A stretch of 64,000 nt of DNA from Macrolepiota albuminosa (taxonomy: Eukaryota; Basidiomycota; Agaricomycetes; Agaricales; Agaricaceae): positions 931,297 to 995,296 of the forward strand of contig JAMWFC010000049.1 in assembly GCA_027475525.1 (NCBI GenBank), given 5' to 3'. Shown piece by piece: positions 41,800 through 51,571 of this stretch. Every line of letters starts with the position of its first letter. Positions within the stretch are counted from its first letter, which is position 1. The notes under the pieces are model-generated. The model had not been told where the DNA came from and ran no database searches. It saw only the letters and a program-made list of their open reading frames with translations. The position numbers and the translations under genes were made by a program.

Positions 41800-43807
41800 C
41801 TCGATGATTGCAAGAGGGCAACTGTACAGGAGGTGGAGGACAAGCAGGTCCCACCAAAAAGCCTGCCGGCAGACTCACCGACTATACTAATGTCTGAGGA
41901 AGAGTTTCAAGGAACTCTGAAGAAGGGGAAGCACCCAGATGTGAGTGAGTGTACAAATGGAAATTCTAACAGGCTGTACGGCGTAAGAATGAGCATGGTA
42001 AATGCATGGTGGAGTCGCTGGAATATCAGCTGATGAGCTCTCGAGTGAAGGTTGAGGATCTCGTCAAGGACGAGGTATATAGTACGATGGGAACTGTGAG
42101 AAGCACAAGGTCACTAATAGATCAACCAGTGCCTTGGCCAGGAGTGCAATGGGCATATGACACACAAATGCCACGGGAGTGGAACAAGTTGGTGGCATCA
42201 ATGGTGATGCAGACTATGGAAAGGATGCAGGTGACCCAGATAGAAGAAGTATACTGTCACACATGAGAAGACAAGATTTCTGAAACATTGGATATTGTAT
42301 TTGATGGACTCTCGCTGAAAGCAAGAAGCATGCAGTTGTCGTCAAGTACGACAAAAGTGGTGGAGAGACAACTGGTTGTAAAGGTTGGGGAAGGACCTAG
42401 GAGATCTCACAGAAGAGCATGTACGTGCCTTATGGGAGTGATTTGAACCAAAGGTTCAGCTGCATATAGCACATGTAGTAAAAGGGAAAGGTAAGGCTGT
42501 GAGCCTTACAGAGGAGGATATTCCTCAATTGTGCCAGCAATGGCAACATGAGTTTGCTGATATTGTCAATGGAACGAAGGAAGAGCTTTCTCCATGGCAG
42601 GAGGTTAATCATGAGATTAACCTCATTGACAATAATAAGCAGTACAAGTATCATCTGCCTCGCTGTCTGCGAGCACTACAGGATCAACTTCGTGAAAAGA
42701 CAAATAGATACATAAATGCAAAGTGGTGGAAACCACAACCAGCAGTGCAAGCTGCACCCTTACTTTGTATTCCCAAGAAGGATGGAACATTATGGACTGT
42801 GTTGGATGCACAACAGCACAATGATAATACAGTCAAGGATGTAACACCTCTTTCAGATCAGGAAGTCCTACATGAAGATGTTGTGACAGCGAAGTATAGG
42901 TCAAAAATTGACCTAACAGATGCATACAAACAGGTTTGCATATGCAAAGAGGATATACCAAAGATGCTGTTTTCATCCTTGATGGGGACATTCATGAGCA
43001 ACATCATGCAGATTGGTGATTGCAATGCACCAGCAACATTTCAGAGGTTAATGACCTCAATCTTCTGAGATGTGATTGGGAAGTTTATGCATGTCTATTT
43101 AGATGATATATTCATCTTTTCTGATTCTATTGAGGAGCATGAGCAGCACCTATGAGTCATATTTGAATGACTACATAAGGCTAGTCTCTATCTCAAATGG
43201 AAGAAGTGTGAGTTGTATGCATTGAGTATAGACTGTCTCGGTCATGTTATTGATGAGAAGGGTATTCACCCAGACACAGATAAACTTGATCAAATTTGAG
43301 AGTGGCATACTCTACGCATGTATAATGATATCCAACAATTTGTTGGACTTGTAAACTATATTGGTAACTTTTTGCCAGACATCACAGCATACACAGGGCC
43401 ACTTATGGCCATGACCCAGAATGGGTATCCTTTTCACTGGAGACTGCTGCATCAGTGGTCAGTGGTGCTTTGAGATGATTAAGCATATTTGCGCAAAGAT
43501 GGCAGTCATTTGGCCAATTGATCCATGCATCGACGAGCCCATCTGGCTCATATGTAACGCATCGAAGACTGGGGTTGGGGCCATGTTTGGCCAAGGTAAA
43601 ACATGGCAAACTTGCCAACCAGCAGGATTTATGTCCTGTAAGTTCACTGCTGCCCAGCAGAATTACGTTGTACACAAGTTAGAAACACTCGCTATCCTGG
43701 AAGCCCTCCTAAAATGGGAGGATAAACTGATAGAATATAAGATCCACATCATTATGGATCACAAAGCACTAGAGTTTTTCAAGACTCAGGTGCACCTATC
43801 TCCATAA
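41800..43807 (+). pseudogene. Element C RT and RNase H remnant
   Basis: KIDLTDAYKQVCICK and HVYLDDIFIFSDS are preserved (42905 and 43090 regions). In-frame TGA at 43066-43068, 43153-43155, 43168-43170 and 43297-43299 each replaces an Arg of element A. A short duplication near 43455 shifts the frame; RNase H continues to 43807 (LICNASKTGVGAMFGQG, with catalytic D replaced by N). Integrase is absent. Confidence 0.88.
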
Positions 43808-44229
43808 TACATTCTGGAAGTGGGAGAGTTTCCAACAAAGAGTCATAGGTAGATAGTGGTCTGTGCACCAGAAAAACAGTATAAATAGCCCAAGTTTAGT
43901 AGAGAATAGACAGGCAATTGATAGGCAAAGGCTCGGTGATTCCCAGGGAGTGAATTGCTTAGGCCAGAGTTTGTTAAGAAACCTCAACTTGTGGGAATAT
44001 TATTATTCTCATTCAATATTATAATTCCTCAAAACCTCGGCGTTTTGCAAGATTATTAAACGCAGTCAAGATAATAATTATCCCTTTCGTCATCAAAGTC
44101 AGTGTGAATTCAAGGTCATATTCTACACTAGCAAGCCCCAGAACTATCAAGTAATACTTCTACCAAGTACTACAATACTACCTGAGAACCACTAGTGAAC
44201 TGCAAAGACCTTGCAGCTACCTAGAGTTG
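43808..44229. repeat. LTR-like sequence between elements C and D
   Basis: About 420 bp of non-coding, AT-rich sequence with a TATA box context CAGTATAAATAGCCC at about 43879 (plus strand) and polyadenylation-like AT stretches. It separates the broken end of C from the broken end of D. Boundaries and orientation could not be fixed. Confidence 0.35.
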
Positions 44230-47007
44230 CGGCCAGTAGTAGTTCCTCGCAATGAGCGCCAACGTGTTTGCACGCCCTGGGTGCCCGGCGGGGATGGAGT
44301 CGTGATACAACTGTAGGATGCGGCACTTCACAGTGTCATCGTCCGGAACATACACCAGCCCCCGAAATCAAACTAGCCCTGCTTCTGATGTGAACTCCCG
44401 CAATCAAGACCTCACCAGCGCTGGAGCGCTGTCAAGCTGCAAGACTGGCGCCAGCCTCGGGTCTTTCGGCGTTGCCGACCTGATCAAGTCGATGATGTTA
44501 CCATCCGCCAGTATCGCCTGCGCCGCCGCCACCCGAGCCACCACCTCCGACTGCTCACAATTCTCCAAACGCACCACCACCCGCTCCTCCGGCAACAGCG
44601 TCTGCTGGCTGTTATCACGCTCTCCCAAGGGGACTTCGTGGTCCGGCCGCCGCAACAACCCATCAGGCCCTGCGCTGAGACGCCCAGGCCTGTGACGAAT
44701 CATGAATATGAAACGGTTCAGGAACAAGCTCCACCGGGCCTGCCGCCGTGTCAGATCCCTCGCCGTCATGAAGTACTCGAGGTTCCGGTGGTCGGAGAAA
44801 ACGTCGACAAAAAATGGGCTCCCCTCTAAGTATGGCCGCCAAGTCTCAAAAGCGCGGACCACCGAGAGGAGTTCCCTGTCATGAACATCGTAATTTTGCT
44901 CCGCTGGTTGCATGGACTTCGAAAAGAATGCCACTGGCCTCCAGTCCCCATCATGCGCTTTCTGTGACAACACTGCACCCACCACATAATCCGACGCGTC
45001 CGTCTCTACTCAAAACTGCGCGTTGGTGTCTGGCATCACCAGCACCGGTGCCTGGACAAACGCCGTCTTCAACCTGTCAAACGCCTGCTGCTCCAACACC
45101 CCCCACCTCCACACGCAGTCCTTCCTCTTCAGCTCCTCCAACGGCTGGGCCAACGCTGCGTAATCCTCCACAAAGCGCCGATAAAAATTGCAGAAGCCTA
45201 AGAACTGATTTACGTGTCGCACGTTCCGTGGTGTCGGCCAGTCCACCACACCACTGACCTTCATGGGATCCATGCCAACCCGGCCCGGGGAGATCTTCAG
45301 GCCCAAGTAGTCAACCTCTGCCGTCCTGAAGTGACACTTCTCCAGCTTCAGAAACAGGTCAGCCTGACGCAAACGACGCAAGACCTCCCTAACGTGTTCA
45401 TCGTGCAAGGCTGGGTCCTCCGAAAAAATGATAATGTCATCCAAGTAGAGCACCACGTAGACATCGACCAGATCGTGGAACAAATCATTCACCATGCGCT
45501 GGAATGCTGCTGGCGCATTGCGCAGGCCAAACTGCATGACCAGAAACTCGAACTGGCCATACCTTGTCCGAAAAGAGGTCTTCCACTCATCCCCCTCCCG
45601 CACCCGGACGTTATAATACCCCCACCGCATGTCCAACGTCGTAAACACCTTCACCGCCTTCAGCCTGTCCAGGAGTTTGTTCGTCAACGGGATCGGGTAA
45701 GCATCAGGTTTTGTCACTGCATTCATCGCCCTAAAGTCCACGACCAGACGCAAAGCCCCATCCTTCTTCTTAACAAAGAAGACCGGTGCACCACACGGTG
45801 CGCTCGACTGCCGTATGTAGCCCTTCGCAAGATTCTCGTCAATAAACTCCCGCAAGGCCTTCAGCTCCGCTGGCGCCAACTGGTACAACTTCCCAGGGAC
45901 TGGCACCTCCGCGCCATCAAGCAAATCGATCCCCAGGTCGTACTTCGTGTGTGCCGGTAACCGCTCTGACTTGGCCTTGTCGAAGACATCGAGGAACTCA
46001 TGAAACTCCTCCGGGACCATCTCCTCCACCGACACCTCACGCTTCCCCCGCTGCTTGCTCTCCCCCTCCGCCAGCACCTGCGAGAAACTCCTTCCCGCCG
46101 CACCCCGCACCTCCTGGAGCCGGGGACCCTCCAGCCCTCGCGTCGACTCCAAGTCCCACCGCTGCTCCAAACACACCGTGCTACCGTCACTCAGCCCTGC
46201 CGCCCCCTCCACGCACCCAATCGCCTCCTCAATCGCCGCCCTCGCCCGCTGCACCGCCTCCTGTCGCTGCCTCCTCCAAAAACGCGTCTTTCGAGTTCGC
46301 GCCTGCTTGAGGCCATGGAAGCGCTCCGCTGGCAGCACCACACAAGGCCGGACCACTGCTGCCCCCGCCCCCGTTGACTTCCGCGCGCAGGCCACGAACA
46401 AATGCTGTGGCCGCGAGCCCTCCCCACGACGCGCACCAAGCAGACACGACTCCTGGCAAAACTGCGACGCAAAATCCACAGTAGAGCGGCCCCAGTCGAT
46501 GGACGGACTATGTCGCCGCAGCCAGTTCACATCCAGGATCAAGTTGTCATCCCCTATGTCCGCAACATCCAGCACCAGCGTCTCCTCGTGGTCACCAATG
46601 ACAACCCATAAGTGCACCTCATCCATGATGAGGCCTGACTTCACCTCCGTGTTGTCGATCGTACGCAGGCACATCAGACGCTTCTTCCGAATTGTTGACA
46701 GTCGTTGCGCGACGACAAAGCGGGGGTTCACGAAGCAACAACTCGCACCCGAGTCGACCATCGCCCGCGTGTCTACCACCTCCACATCACCCCCTTCCCC
46801 ATGCACTCGCAAAGTTACTGGCAGCTCTAACGCTGCATGATCCGACCATGGTGACCGTGCATGAATCACCGCTGTGCGCGCAGACTTATGCCGTGCTCTC
46901 TGAACACTCGCTACACCCAGCCCATGCAAAATCTCTTGATTAGAAGACGAGAGTACATGAACCTGCTTGGTTGCACCCGCTGCGACGACACAGGGCAACT
47001 CTAAACA
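44230..47007 (-). pseudogene. Element D Pol (protease, RT, RNase H, partial integrase)
   Basis: Begins by -1 frameshift before the gag stop. Protease MVDSGASCCFV; RT with YTLDM-type region FTTLDMRWGYYNVRV and VVLYLDDIIIFSEDP; RNase H with ETDASDYVVGAVLSQ and DHRNLEYFMTARDL. In-frame TGA at 45010-45012 (within F-x-VETDAS), 44404-44406 and 44368-44370 (before FRGLVYVPDDD). The first and last stand where Arg fits. The frame is otherwise continuous to 44230, where the integrase is cut off. Confidence 0.9.
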
Positions 47008-48047
47008 AAACCCGGCTGGGGCTCCTCCTCCTTCCTCCCATTCGCCACCGCCTCACGAACTGCCGCCTTGATCGACTCCATCCACTGCGGGCACTGCGCT
47101 ATGAGGTGGCCTGTCAACCCGCACTTGAAGCACTTGCGAGCTGCTGGGACCCCCTTTGCACGGTCCACGTCCATCGCGTTGGGGTCGGCCGGTGCCAGTG
47201 GTGGCGCTGAGCGCGCCGAAGTGCTCACACTTGCGCTGTTAGCAGGCACCGCAGCCGCCGTCGAGGTCTGCTGGGAACCTGACATCGAGGATGCCCAGCT
47301 GCCCTTCTTTCGCGCTGCAATGTCCGCGAGTTTGGCCTCCCGACGCAACAGGATGTCCCGCGCCTCCTCTGCCGTCTGGTAGTCAGTATTCACCAAGGCT
47401 TCCATCGCCGCCGCGCTAAGGCCCTTCCAAAAGCGGTCCTTGACATACTCGCTCTCAGCATCCGCACGGCCCAGCTTCCCCTTCAACTCAAAAAAGGCCG
47501 TACAATAGTCCGTGATCGACTTGGACCCCTGCTGCAACTGGCCTATGCGATTCAACGTGTCCTGCACGGGGTCACGCGTGCAAAAACCCGCCTTGAAGTC
47601 CGCCAGCCATGCGTCCCACTGGAAACGCCGAGAGTTCAGACCCGGATCATCTGAACCGGTCGTGATGACGTACGACCACTCCTGCGCTGGACCCGTCAGA
47701 TAAGACTGTGCCCACACGATCTTCTGACGATCGTCCCGGAAGAACTCGAACTCCGCCGCCGCCCCGACCTGCCTAGCAAACTGATCCGCGAGTTGTTTAG
47801 ACTTCCCGTCGTACACCTCCGGAGGGTTGATTTTAGGGCCATGACGCACAGCCCGCGGTTCCCGCGACGCCTGCTCCAAAAGTGCGACACGCCCGGACAG
47901 TCCTTCCATACCTTTGTGGATGTTGTCCAAACTCGCCTGTAATTGCGCCGCCAGTTGTGCCTGGATGGCCTGAAAGACCATGTCTGCGATTCGCTCGTCC
48001 GCCGACCCCTCCGGCGCAGCTGCCTCAGGTGCCCCAGGGGAAGACAT
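47001..48047 (-). CDS. Element D Gag
   Basis: 348 codons from ATG 48047 (MSSPGAPEAAAPEGSADE), uninterrupted. Coiled-coil-like N-terminus, capsid-like region (FRDDRQKIVWAQSYLTGPAQ), then DPNAMDVDRAKG and a CCHC knuckle CFKCGLTGHLIAQC. It ends PQPGFV-stop. The DPNAMDVD motif before the knuckle recurs in element E. Confidence 0.9.
   Translation of the reverse strand: MSSPGAPEAAAPEGSADERIADMVFQAIQAQLAAQLQASLDNIHKGMEGLSGRVALLEQASREPRAVRHGPKINPPEVYDGKSKQLADQFARQVGAAAEFEFFRDDRQKIVWAQSYLTGPAQEWSYVITTGSDDPGLNSRRFQWDAWLADFKAGFCTRDPVQDTLNRIGQLQQGSKSITDYCTAFFELKGKLGRADAESEYVKDRFWKGLSAAAMEALVNTDYQTAEEARDILLRREAKLADIAARKKGSWASSMSGSQQTSTAAAVPANSASVSTSARSAPPLAPADPNAMDVDRAKGVPAARKCFKCGLTGHLIAQCPQWMESIKAAVREAVANGRKEEEPQPGFV
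47007..47013 (-). promoter_or_regulatory. -1 ribosomal frameshift site of element D
   Basis: G GGT TTT in the gag frame (codons CCG GGT TTT GTT TAG) fits X XXY YYZ. Slipping back one base enters the pol frame, which is open from there. Element E has the same heptamer at the same place. Confidence 0.75.
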
Positions 48048-48249
48048 TGCCCAAAAAAAAAAGTTTGTATCTTAGTCCAAGTGTAAGGCTAAGAACAGTG
48101 ACTCGCAATGCGACGCGTTGTTGGCACTGAGAACGGAATGTATTATGTAGTTAAACAGCGTTTAACGACCGAATGTAACACACCTGAGAATGAAATGGAC
48201 TAAGATAAGGAATTAGACTAAGCTACCGACTACGATAAAGGGAGCGTGG

Positions 48250-48630
48250 TCACGTGTACTGTGACAACAAGGATGAGCGGTTGTGGGCGGATGAGGATAA
48301 TACTGAGATACCGCCAGAGTGTTACATGATTGACAGGATACCGCATGATTGGCTTTTCCCTCAGGTTGATGCTGTGCTGCATCATGGTGGTGCTGAGACC
48401 ACCGGCGCAAGTCTCCGTCCGGGGATACCGATGCGAACCGTGGTTTGGTGATCAGTTTTTCTGGGGAGCACGTGTGCACAGGGGTCTGTCGTAGATTGTA
48501 CATTGACTGAACGGTGTACTCATTGTGTTTTCGTTTTAGGCTGGACGTCAGATACCCAGCTTGAGGGTTTTGGACTTGGTCCATGCTCTGGCAAAAGCCA
48601 CCACCAGTCTGTGAGTGTCCACGGAAACTT
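48250..48630 (+). pseudogene. C-terminal fragment of a sterol glucosyltransferase (UGT80/Atg26 type)
   Basis: [18 protein letters not shown] followed by [11 protein letters not shown] is the UDP-sugar-binding signature of sterol 3-beta-glucosyltransferases. Gly-to-Glu at AE (usually HHGGAGTT), and a frameshift after PMRT moves [13 protein letters not shown] into another frame. A helical tail (RVLDLVHALAKATTSL) follows across a possible intron. The N-terminal three quarters are missing, with element D bordering it. Confidence 0.65.
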
Positions 48631-48659
48631 GGTATACTAGATATGAGTGGCTGATAGGT

Positions 48660-49080
48660 GGTGTTTCAGCGTGATGAAGGAGAAGGCAGCGGATGTAGGC
48701 AAGAAGAAGATTTGGAGTACAGGAAGACAGTGTGCGCATGGCTATTCATACGATATAAATCGCGCCAACAGCCTCTTGTCGCTCGGTCGATTCAACGAAG
48801 CAGCTCGAATATGCTCCGAGGCAATCAAGCAATCTCCTGCCGACTATTTGCTGTACTACAAGCGTGCTAAGGCATACTTCTCCCTGTCTCAACATCCTGC
48901 TGCACTCGAAAGTCCTGTATTTGACGTCATGGACGTTTGACAATACCAATCTCATGAAAGCATGGATACAGTCACGAGAAGGTCACTTTGACCTCGCTAA
49001 GGAGTCGTTAGCGCTGTATGTCAGGGCAAAAGGGGCGAATGACGTCTCCCGCTTCACTGAACAACCTTGAATGAAACTGG
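48660..49080 (+). pseudogene. N-terminal TPR fragment of a DnaJ (DNAJC3/P58IPK-like) protein
   Basis: NRANSLLSLGRFNEAARICS and SPADYLLYYKRAKAYFSLSQ are TPR repeats; after a frame change KVLYLTSWTFDN and MKAWIQSREGHFDLAKESLA continue. The spacing fits fungal DnaJ-type ER co-chaperones with N-terminal TPRs. The J domain is absent, and stops follow near 49070. Not functional as it stands. Confidence 0.5.
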
Positions 49081-49361
49081 ATGCAAGTTCGGGGCTGTTG
49101 GATCGACTGAAGGAGACAAACTAGGACGATATCAGGACAGGGAGATAGATTCATAGCTCACGAAAAGAAAGAATAAAACAAACATAGTGGTTGTCAGAAG
49201 AGTTGTATACGAACCAGATTTATATGAGACTACAAAGTTATCTCCAGATAGTGATCGTCGTCATTTGTGATTACCATAGGGTGATTACGAAATAGGGCGA
49301 TTACAAGATCCTCAATAAGTATAGATGAAAGTACGGTATATGTTATCGCGGATATAAAACA

Positions 49362-50638
49362 TCAGTCCTGTTCCAACCCGCTCCGCAGACGTTTACGTCT
49401 ATGACTTGTTTCATTTTTAAGAAGGCTGGCTATGTCGATATCTGTCCATGGATCACCAATCATAGCTGAAGCATCATCTGTCGCCGGCCGAAAAGTATCT
49501 TCATTTTCCTCTGTTTGGTAGACAGTCGGTTGTACAACGTCTTCCTGATGACAATTCAATTTCTCAGTGTCAGAGTTGATCAAAGACCTTACTAACCAAC
49601 ATTGGCGGGTCACTAGAATCCAGTGACCCCCACGAGAATTCACCGCCATTTTTAAGTTGTTGGACAGTCGGGACTTCATCAACAATAGGGGGAACATCAT
49701 TTGTCGACTCTAATAGGGGAAGGGGCGCATCTGGGAATAACCTTTTGAACCTCGGAGTTCCGTTCTCGACGCAATTTAAAATAACAATAACTTTGTTCTG
49801 AGAGACTTTCAGGGAGGACGGATTTGCGACCGGAATGTCCGACGGCCACCCAATGAGACGAACGCCATAAACGTCCAGTCGCTCGTGATTCGTCCATTTC
49901 ATCTCAGCATTGCGTACACCGGCTCACTGCTCTGGCAGCCCCTGTGAACCGATAAATGGACGATGTCTTACATACAACTGACCTTAACGTCTTGCGTACG
50001 ACGTCATACAACTCAATTTTCAATGACCTTGCAGGTGGTAGCTTTGGTGGGGTCGGAATATCATTGGGCAACGATAGCGGGTGATCTCCATGCTGTTCAG
50101 ATGGAAGGTACGGTTCTAGATCACGGAAGCAATGTGCTTTGAACGCCTTTACACCAGTGTCCCCTCCACTCCGCATACTGCGCCAAAACTCTTGACCGAT
50201 GATAGTACCTCCAAGGAAGCCCGGATCAGAGTTGTTTTTCGGATCCACGGCGAGTATGAATGATTGAATAGAGAAGGATTCCAGCATTCGTGATACATCG
50301 CAAAGCACAGTTCGTACTGGCATAACAAAATAAGGAATATCACCCCTCACATGACAGTGAAAGTCGGACCTTACATAGCTCTGTCCTGAGGTGTGGCGTC
50401 TTGGATTGTTGGTTGAAAAAGATATCTGGCATGCCATTCTGCAGCTAATCGTCGTGTCTGAGGGCAGTGTTTGAGCCAATGCAAAGATGATAAGAAAAAG
50501 GCCAAAAGACCTCTTCGAAAGGATGAAATTCTCGAAGCCTTTGACGTCCGTCAGACTTCTTTCCATGAAAGTGTCTAATTTCTCGAGAAACAAGGGATCA
50601 AGAGGTTCAGCTGCACTTGAGCTAAATCCGTAGCTCAT
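49362..50638 (-). pseudogene. Conserved basidiomycete protein of unknown function, copy 2
   Basis: Near-identical to the gene at 244-1487. Differences include Phe-Val to Phe-Ile near residue 38 and Arg-to-Lys changes. Here a C-terminus beyond the duplication edge is kept (HRRKRLRSGLEQD, TGA 49362-49364), so this copy better represents the original 3' end. The same exon-border problem near 50370-50520 is present. Element E lies about 85 bp upstream of its ATG. Function unknown; possibly still transcribed. Confidence 0.5.
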
Positions 50639-50717
50639 CCTAGGTCGTCAATTGGAACAGTAAAAGCCCAAAGGAGTGGACTCTTTGAGTTTGTCGATGT
50701 CGTCGTTTTGATAACGA

Positions 50718-50722
50718 ATTTC
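50718..50722 (+). repeat. Target site duplication of element E (left)
   Basis: ATTTC; matches 56813-56817 and the unoccupied site 1567-1571. Confidence 0.97.
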
Positions 50723-51041
50723 TGTCATGATTAAGCATAAGTTGATTTATTTATTTATTTATTTTATTTTATTTTACGGTTATACACCCTATTTTGAACT
50801 CCTTTTCATTCTCGAAACATTCTCAAAGTTCCGGTCTCATAAGTATCCACAATTATCGTCATTTTCTCCTGTAACTTACTTATCACGCTATTGTTCGGAC
50901 TCCTGAAGTTATCACAAGGATGGTAGGACTTAGCTTATGATTATTAGAAGTAGAGTATAAAAGCCCATGTATTCGATAGCAAATTCTCACTTCGTTGCTG
51001 TTGGTTTTTCTCAGATTTAATTATTAAGTCAGTTCCTGACA
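50723..51041 (+). repeat. 5' LTR of element E
   Basis: 319 bp. Contains an ATTT/ATTTT microsatellite near its start, TATAAAA at 50957-50963, and ACTTCGTTGC (50990-50999) 33 nt downstream of the TATA box, complementary to the PBS. Confidence 0.97.
50957..50990 (+). promoter_or_regulatory. LTR promoter: TATA box and predicted transcription start
   Basis: TATAAAA at 50957-50963. A start at or near 50990 is inferred from spacing and from the self-complementarity with the PBS. The same arrangement is repeated in the 3' LTR (TATA at about 56728). Confidence 0.6.
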
Positions 51042-51043
51042 TT

Positions 51044-51053
51044 GCAACGAAGT
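51044..51053 (+). other. Self-priming PBS of element E
   Basis: GCAACGAAGT, two bases after the 5' LTR, is the exact reverse complement of ACTTCGTTGC at 50990-50999, the predicted 5' end of the element RNA. No match to a tRNA 3' end was noticed. This is the arrangement of Tf1-type self-priming elements. Confidence 0.65.
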
Positions 51054-51571
51054 CCCACACTCAGCCAAGGTCCCTAGCTCACCGTAGTCAGCGTCGTCCT
51101 TGCTGTTTTCCCCGTCACACTCGACAACACTTTACACCTTATTCTTGCAACACTTTTTACTCTACTCGCCCTCCACGCTAACCGCATCCATATAAGGCCC
51201 AAGTACAATTTATTTTCCTATCATCCTCATCGCCGTCTGCCGGCGCTGCTAATGGTAGTTAGTAAATAGCGAGGAACCCTAGTTAGTAGGTACAAAAGGG
51301 CTGCTCCGAGGCACCCTCCAGAGCTGAACTGTTGGGCCTGTGTTCTTAAGTGAACCAGCTCTTCCTACACCAGCGCAACAGACAGTAGTCACTCCGTTGA
51401 GCCTGGGTATTTCACAACTGCTCTCTGGTTTATCGGCGTGAACGCACGTCGACTCGTGGCTGACGAAGACCTCGACTTGCTTCCTGCACGTGCTGTCCAA
51501 AGGCATATAATCGGCTGATTATATCGAGCTTTCACTTGCACACGTGTCACAGCTTTTACCTATTCACACCC

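Larger units (their letters stand above)
38550..43807 (+). mobile_element. Heavily decayed relative of element A (element C), head to head with A
   Basis: Collinear with A's gag, protease and RT-RNase H on the plus strand. It begins about 11 codons into gag exactly at A's LTR edge and ends in RNase H (FFKTQVHLSP). CpG is nearly absent, whereas A is CpG-rich. Many in-frame TGA codons stand where A has Arg. A probably inserted into C's gag, with later deletion of the distal junction (inference). Confidence 0.85.
44230..48240 (-). mobile_element. Ty3/gypsy element D, 3' truncated in integrase
   Basis: Minus strand: upstream/LTR-like sequence (48048-48240), gag, then pol in the -1 frame (protease, RT, RNase H, start of integrase). 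It ends after the HHCC-region text YVPDDDTVK...HDSIPAGHPGRANTLALI...NYYWPQL, just short of the CxxC. CpG-rich apart from three TGA stops in pol. Confidence 0.88.

Noticed and set aside
44638..44884. Short plus-strand frames in the RNase H region of element D
   Set aside because: Antisense to the clear RNase H text of D on the minus strand.
45214..46840. Plus-strand open frames of 125-261 codons
   Set aside because: Shadows of element D pol on the minus strand; Pro/Arg/His-rich composition with no motif.
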